Made by a program: the position numbers and the translations under genes. 64,000 nucleotides of DNA, taken from assembly GCA_020200135.1 (NCBI GenBank), contig JAIVJI010000069.1:1-64000 (forward strand). The letters run 5' to 3'. Below the pieces are notes generated by a model. It saw nothing but the letters and a program-made list of their open reading frames with translations. It was not told the origin of the DNA and did not search any database. The DNA is from Acidobacteriota bacterium. GTDB lineage: Bacteria; Acidobacteriota; Blastocatellia; Pyrinomonadales; Pyrinomonadaceae. Of the stretch, positions 60,221-64,000 are shown in pieces; within the stretch, counting starts at the first letter, position 1, and each line of letters starts with the position of its first letter.

Positions 60221-61197
60221 AAACTCTCCGCACGCGCGCGGAGCACCAGCATCTGGCGCAGCCGCGCGTAGCGCGTGAACTGTCCCCCGTTGCTGACCGT
60301 CGTCACGGCCTCCGTGTTGTAGCGCCCCGCGCGCTCGCGCCTTAAGCCCAGCGACTCGGTGCGCTCGGCCGAAGGCCACACCTCCGCGAGCAGCGGGCGC
60401 AGCCGCGCGTACTCTTCGTCGCAGACCGCCGACGGCGCGCGCGCGCGCAGCGCCGCGAACAGCGTGTCGAAGTTCTCGGCGGCGAGCAGCCGCTTGTCAC
60501 CGCCGAGGCACGTGTAGTCGAAACCGCCCGCCATGACGCGGAAGCCGGCGGCCGCGCCGACCGACGTGGGATGCTCCTCGCCGACGGCGGTGTAAATGTC
60601 GAGCACCGCCTCGTCCGACGCAAGCTCGCGCGTCTCGACCGTCTCGCTCCGGCCCGAGAAGCCGCGCCTTCGCTCGGCGACCTCGACGCGCCTCGACACG
60701 ACGCGACCCTTCACAAACAGCACGACCTCACACCACGGCACACGCGACAACTCAGCTTCCGGCCCGGGGCGACAGACGAGGGCGTCCTCTTCAAACTCCA
60801 ACGCGCGAACCCGCAGCGGCCCGCGCGCCAGCACCTCGTCCGGGAAGACCTCTGTGTTGAGTCCGAGCGCGCGGAGCCGCTCGACGATGAGCCAGGCCTC
60901 GTCCGCCGACGCCGCGCGCGCGACCGGCATGGCACGCCCCGAGAGGACGATTTCTTTGAGCCCGCCCGTGTCGAGACGCAGCAGCGACGCCGCCTCTTCC
61001 GCCGCCTCCGACGTGAGCGCCCCGGCCGCGCGTGCGAGCGTGACGACGTTGAAGCCGTGCTCCCACTCTTCGAGCTTCTTCAGGACGGGACGGCGGAGCG
61101 CCGCGGCGTCCGGCGTCGAGGGGAGCGTCGCGCCGCAGTAGAGACAGCTCGGGCGCGTCGGCGGGTTGGCGCGCAGGCACTCCTCGCAGGCGACCAT
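60217..61197 (-). CDS. Zinc-ribbon protein of unknown function upstream of rlmB
   Basis: From the ATG at 61197 the product is 326 aa and begins with a zinc ribbon (MVACEECLRANPPTRPSCLYC then G). The rest is mixed alpha/beta: LKKLEEWEHGFNVVTLARAAGALTSEAAEEAASLL, RAMPVARAASADEAWLIVERLRALGLNTEVFPDE and a later beta domain (ALVCRPGPEAELSRVPWCEVVLFVKGRV). I recognise no named family. A TTG at 61293 behind GGGGAGGGGAGC is an alternative start that would add 32 residues; the far longer ORF-track frame overlaps the lipoprotein gene and is rejected. It overlaps rlmB by four bases and is probably co-transcribed with it. Confidence 0.7.
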   Translation of the reverse strand: MVACEECLRANPPTRPSCLYCGATLPSTPDAAALRRPVLKKLEEWEHGFNVVTLARAAGALTSEAAEEAASLLRLDTGGLKEIVLSGRAMPVARAASADEAWLIVERLRALGLNTEVFPDEVLARGPLRVRALEFEEDALVCRPGPEAELSRVPWCEVVLFVKGRVVSRRVEVAERRRGFSGRSETVETRELASDEAVLDIYTAVGEEHPTSVGAAAGFRVMAGGFDYTCLGGDKRLLAAENFDTLFAALRARAPSAVCDEEYARLRPLLAEVWPSAERTESLGLRRERAGRYNTEAVTTVSNGGQFTRYARLRQMLVLRARAESL

Positions 61198-61333
61198 CTG
61201 CTCGGGCGCGAAGGGGCGCGCCGCTTCCGGCTCGCGCGCGTCAAGCCGCCCCGGCCCGTCCGTCCCCGCCCACTCGTCCTCCTCGCGCGCCAAGCTCCCC
61301 TCCCCGACCCTTTCGGATTCCAGACGACACGGA

Positions 61334-61361
61334 TTGCCCCACGAAGGTTCTTGAGTATAAT
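61334..61361 (+). promoter_or_regulatory. Promoter of the lipoprotein gene
   Basis: TTGCCC and a consensus TATAAT (with TGAG just before it) are 16 bp apart; transcription would begin near 61368, 46 nt before the ATG. Confidence 0.55.
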
Positions 61362-61413
61362 CCCTCTCGTCCGTTTCCCCTTCAACATTATAGCCGACAC
61401 CACGGTCAGCCTT

Positions 61414-62304
61414 ATGAACTTCGCCCGACCAATCGCGTGCGCGTGCCTGCTCGCCGCCTCGACGCTCCTGTCCGGCGCGTGCGCCTCCGCTTCGCGGACG
61501 GCGAGCCCCGAGAGGCCGCGCGCCGACGCGCCGCCGCCCTTCGCCGTGCTCGCCGCGAGCGAGGAGCGTCGCGCGGCCGCGCTCGCCAACTGGAAGACAG
61601 TGGTCGGCGAGCAGTCCGCCGCCGCCGCGCCCGAGTTGCGCCCCGTGACCGCGACGCTCGCCGGGCTTCCTTCGGGGCTGAGCGACTACCCGCGCCTGCC
61701 GCTCGTCGTCATCGAAGACGAGAAGAGCCAGTCGGAGGAGGAGACGCGCGAGGCACTGCGCCGCTTCCTCGCGACGGCCGCGCCGCTGCTCGGCTTCGAC
61801 CTCAAGCACCTTTCGCTCGTCGGGGTGTCGGACGCGCCTGGCGCGGGCACGGCCGCGCGCCGCGCGACCTACCGGCAGACGCCTTTCGCCTACCCGCTGC
61901 GCAACGGCTACGGCGTGGTCGAGGTGACTTTCACGCCCGACCTGCGCGTCGTGGGGCTTTCGAGCACGGCCATCCCCGGCGCCGCCGCGCTCGGCCGCAC
62001 GCTCGCGGCGGTGCCGAAGACGCTGACGGCCGAACAGGCCGTCGCCGCGCTCGCGAACCGCCCCGTCACCTTCACCGACCGCGCCGGCGCGCAACAGACG
62101 CGCACCCTCGCGCAGCCCGACGCGGCGGCCGCGCGGCAGCTCGTCGTCTTCCCCGTTAGGCGCGACACGAACCCCGCCGCGCTCGAACTCCACGTCGCCT
62201 GGGAGGTCTCGGCCGGCGCGCCCGACACGCCCCTGCTCGTCTACGTGGACGCGGCCACCGGCGACGTGCTCGGCGCGAGCGCGGGGGTCGTCGAGGAAGG
62301 TTGA
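61414..62304 (+). CDS. Putative exported lipoprotein with PepSY/FTP-like region
   Basis: The 296-aa protein has an export signal with a near-lipobox (CLLAASTLLSGACAS), suggesting a lipid-anchored protein. The mature part contains a region like the fungalysin/thermolysin propeptide and PepSY modules (RRFLATAAPLLGFDLKHLSLVG, FAYPLRNGYGVVEVTFTPDLRVVG, VAWEVSAG followed by LLVYVDAATGDVLGAS). It has no peptidase catalytic motif, so it is probably a stand-alone inhibitor-like or binding protein. The ORF-track start is far upstream and antisense to the zinc-ribbon gene; the ATG at 61414 follows a good promoter. Confidence 0.7.
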   Translation: MNFARPIACACLLAASTLLSGACASASRTASPERPRADAPPPFAVLAASEERRAAALANWKTVVGEQSAAAAPELRPVTATLAGLPSGLSDYPRLPLVVIEDEKSQSEEETREALRRFLATAAPLLGFDLKHLSLVGVSDAPGAGTAARRATYRQTPFAYPLRNGYGVVEVTFTPDLRVVGLSSTAIPGAAALGRTLAAVPKTLTAEQAVAALANRPVTFTDRAGAQQTRTLAQPDAAAARQLVVFPVRRDTNPAALELHVAWEVSAGAPDTPLLVYVDAATGDVLGASAGVVEEG

Positions 62305-62313
62305 AAGCTCCTG

Positions 62314-62381
62314 GGGGAAAGGCGAAGGCGGAAAGGCAAAGGGTCGAAGAGACTTTACGCTTTCCGCCTTCGCCTTTCCCC
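62314..62381. repeat. Perfect 22-bp inverted repeat (GGAAAGGCGAAGG class)
   Basis: Arms 62314-62335 (GGGGAAAGGCGAAGGCGGAA plus AG) and 62360-62381 are exact complements with a 24-nt loop. It begins ten bases after the lipoprotein stop. The word AAAGGCGAAGG recalls the element at 20461-20513. No gene is seen in 62382-62548. Confidence 0.9.
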
Positions 62382-62548
62382 TTTCATTCCCCCTCCTGTT
62401 GTCGGGCCGCCAAAATTCGTGGTTAAATAACTTGCCGCCGCGCAGTCGGATGTTTTTGGCGGGAGTTCAGAAATCAGGGCGCGGCTTCTCAAGCGAAGCG
62501 GTTGTTTGAAATCTCGTAAGTTTAAAACTCGAATGGGGTGTCTTTCGC

Positions 62549-63358
62549 ATGCATTATGATCCCACTAACAACATCTCCTGGCAGTTAGGTTACAGAGGCA
62601 GGGTGGCGGTTTTCATCGACGGCAACAACCTTTTTCACGCGGCTCGGTTCCACAACATCGACATCGACTACAACAAGCTCCTGCGCGTCCTCCTGGGCGA
62701 CGGGAGGCTTTTGCGCGCCTTCTTCTACACGGGCGTCGATGTCGGCGCCGAGCGCCAGCAGGGCTTTCTGCTCTGGATGCGCCGCAACGGCTTCCGCGTC
62801 ATCCACAAGGAGCTGAAGACCTTCTACGACGGGACGCGCAAGGCGAACCTCGACGTCGAGATCGCCGTCGACATGCTCTCTCTCGCGGGGCGCTACGACA
62901 CGGCCGTGCTGGTCTCGGGCGACGAGGACTTCGTCTACGCGGTCAACGCCGTGGCCTACAAGGGCTGCCGGGTGGAGGTCGCGGGCTTCCGCTCGAACAC
63001 CGCGCCGAAGCTCATCGACGTGGCCGACTACTTCATCGACCTCGGCGACATCGCCGACAAGGTGCGCAAGGAGCCCACGCACTCGCACCGCTACTACGAC
63101 AACAGCCACGCGCACGAGCCGCAGCACCACGCCCCCGGCCCCTACGCCAATCACGCGCAGCCCGCGCAGCCCAACTCGGACGAGATGATGTCGCACGCAC
63201 GCGACCTGCTGAACGGCGCCGAGCAGGAGGCCGGCGACTCGCGGCGCACCGAAGAGTTCGACGAGGCCGTCCCGCAGCTCGTCGCCGACCCCGGCGGCCC
63301 CGACCGCGAGCTGCTCGCGCACAACCCCGACTTCATCCGCGTCACGGATGACCAGTGA
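62549..63358 (+). CDS. NYN-domain (LabA/DUF88-like) protein
   Basis: The 269-aa protein has an N-terminal NYN/PIN-like nuclease fold: VAVFIDGNNLFHAARFHNIDIDYNKLL, RAFFYTGVDVG, the acidic ANLDVEIAVDMLSLAGRYDTAVLVSGDEDFVYAVNAVAYKGCRVEV. The conserved Asp residues of the metal site (DGNN, DVEIAVDM, SGDEDF) are all present. The C-terminal ~90 residues are His/Ala-rich and disordered. Members are thought to be RNases, but the substrate is unknown. DUF2203 follows within six bases. Confidence 0.87.
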   Translation: MHYDPTNNISWQLGYRGRVAVFIDGNNLFHAARFHNIDIDYNKLLRVLLGDGRLLRAFFYTGVDVGAERQQGFLLWMRRNGFRVIHKELKTFYDGTRKANLDVEIAVDMLSLAGRYDTAVLVSGDEDFVYAVNAVAYKGCRVEVAGFRSNTAPKLIDVADYFIDLGDIADKVRKEPTHSHRYYDNSHAHEPQHHAPGPYANHAQPAQPNSDEMMSHARDLLNGAEQEAGDSRRTEEFDEAVPQLVADPGGPDRELLAHNPDFIRVTDDQ

Positions 63359-63363
63359 CAGGT

Positions 63364-63741
63364 ATGAAGCTTTTCACCGTCGAAGACGCCAACGCGCTGC
63401 TGCCGACCGTGCGGGGCATCGTCCGCCGGGTGCAGCGCACGTACGCGCGCGTCGCGGCGGCGCAGGCGCAGGCGCGGCTCGCCGCCGAGGGCGCGGCGCG
63501 CGGCGGCGGCGGGATGGAGGGCGGCACGGCTTACGTGCTGGCGCTGACCGAGCTGGCCGAGGCCTCGGGCGAGCTGGAGGCGCTCGGCGTGCAGATTAAG
63601 GACTACGAGCGCGGGCTCATCGACTTCCCGACGCTGCGCGACGGGCGCGTCGTTCTGCTCTGCTGGCAGATGGGCGAGGGCGACGAACTCGAGTGGTGGC
63701 ACGACCTGGAGGCCGGCTTCGGGGGCCGGCAGCCGCTCTAG
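63364..63741 (+). CDS. DUF2203 family protein
   Basis: This 125-aa protein matches the DUF2203 family: MKLFTVEDANALLPTVRGIV at the N-terminus, a helical middle (VQRTYARVAAAQAQARLAAEG) and the conserved C-terminal VQIKDYERGLIDFPTLRDGRVVLLCWQMGEGDELEWWHDLEAGF. The function of the family is unknown. ATG 63364 is chosen; GTG 63355 overlaps the NYN stop. Likely co-transcribed with the NYN gene and perhaps with lepB. Confidence 0.88.
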   Translation: MKLFTVEDANALLPTVRGIVRRVQRTYARVAAAQAQARLAAEGAARGGGGMEGGTAYVLALTELAEASGELEALGVQIKDYERGLIDFPTLRDGRVVLLCWQMGEGDELEWWHDLEAGFGGRQPL

Positions 63742-63774
63742 CGCGTCCGGCATTTTTCGAGAGACGAATCCGAA

Positions 63775-64000
63775 TTGGCGACGAAGGTGGAAGAGGATGG
63801 CGGGGGGACGCGCGAGCGCGGCGTAGACGCGCCGCCGGAAGCCTCGGGGCCGCCGCGCGGACTCCTGCGCGAGTACTTCGAGTCGGGCGCGGTCGTGCTC
63901 GTCATGGCCGTCTTCTTCATGACCTTCGTCGCGCAGGCGGCCGAAGTCCCCTCGGCCTCGATGGAGAACACCGTCTACGTCGGCGACCGCTTCCTCATCA
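63775..64000 (+). CDS. lepB: Signal peptidase I, 5' part (runs off the window)
   Basis: The frame from TTG 63775 encodes an acidic cytoplasmic N-terminus, one transmembrane helix (FESGAVVLVMAVFFMTFVAQAA) and the catalytic serine motif EVPSASMENTVYVGDRFLI. This is the start of a type I signal peptidase, the inner-membrane serine/lysine protease that removes signal peptides. The lysine and the rest of the protein lie beyond 64000. GTG 63787 is an alternative start. Confidence 0.85.
   Translation, partial: MATKVEEDGGGTRERGVDAPPEASGPPRGLLREYFESGAVVLVMAVFFMTFVAQAAEVPSASMENTVYVGDRFLI

Noticed and set aside
60217-62193. 658-aa reading of the zinc-ribbon gene upstream of rlmB
   Set aside because: The N-terminal half is antisense to the lipoprotein gene and low in information; the zinc ribbon begins at the ATG at 61197.

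Overview
The window is high-GC (third codon positions almost always G or C) and looks like the chromosome of an acidobacterium, most likely class Blastocatellia. I infer this from the gene mix rather than from a marker-gene tree: an Oar-like TonB-dependent receptor with a carboxypeptidase-type regulatory domain, a reaction-centre-type cytochrome c in a non-phototroph, tandem FG-GAP/ASPIC-UnbV (CRTAC1-like) proteins, BNR/sortilin-like propellers, an OmpA protein with PKD-like domains, and many secreted TPR proteins. Almost all of the sequence is ordinary chromosomal coding DNA. I see no rRNA, CRISPR array, transposase or integrase. One tRNA (Pro, GGG) is present.

Layout. 0-11 kb (minus strand): HU, ribosomal protein S1, a broken BNR propeller gene, an OmpA-type outer-membrane protein, glutamate dehydrogenase and LarE. 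11-15.3 kb (plus): an operon of secreted TPR/helical proteins ending in a terminator, a zinc-ribbon protein and a stand-alone receiver domain. 15.7-19.1 kb: the Oar-like receptor. 19.2-22.6 kb: a phage-type P-loop ATPase behind operator-like repeats, then a stress-type cassette (short-chain dehydrogenase, small hydrophilic protein, a 55-aa metallothionein missed by the ORF track) and a shortened ferredoxin. 22.6-32 kb (mostly minus): SirB1-like protein, HAD hydrolase, cNMP/DUF1003 protein, thioredoxin, a Crp/Fnr regulator, then nuoI, ndk, sucD, an MBL/beta-CASP nuclease, a MauE-like protein and sucC. 32-43 kb: OsmC, TPR protein, tRNA-Pro, MerR, aspartyl protease, aminotransferase, thiL, TonB-like protein, cysS, tsaD. 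43-53 kb: two CRTAC1-like proteins, an FAD oxidoreductase, a broken ROK gene, cytochrome c and a secretin-N protein. 53-64 kb: propeller protein, ThiF/MoeB-like enzyme, AroD-AroE fusion, RlmB, zinc-ribbon protein, lipoprotein, NYN-domain protein, DUF2203 and the start of signal peptidase I.

The most unusual signal is not a gene. At least a dozen intergenic sites carry long inverted repeats (20-35 bp arms, often perfect), and in most of them the arms are built from tandem heptanucleotides. Different loci use different heptamer words (AGTAGNM, CGTRAAC, GACTYYR, GTGATRA and others), while the two arms of one locus match. They sit at gene ends, supply the last codons and stop codons of several genes, and one pair of heptamer arrays has entered the 5' coding part of thiL. 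They probably act as terminators, but their architecture resembles a slippage-built repeat family rather than a conventional mobile element.

Three conserved genes (BNR propeller, ferredoxin, ROK) each lack an internal block relative to their family, two of them with a frameshift. These are either real decay or assembly collapses and should be checked against reads.
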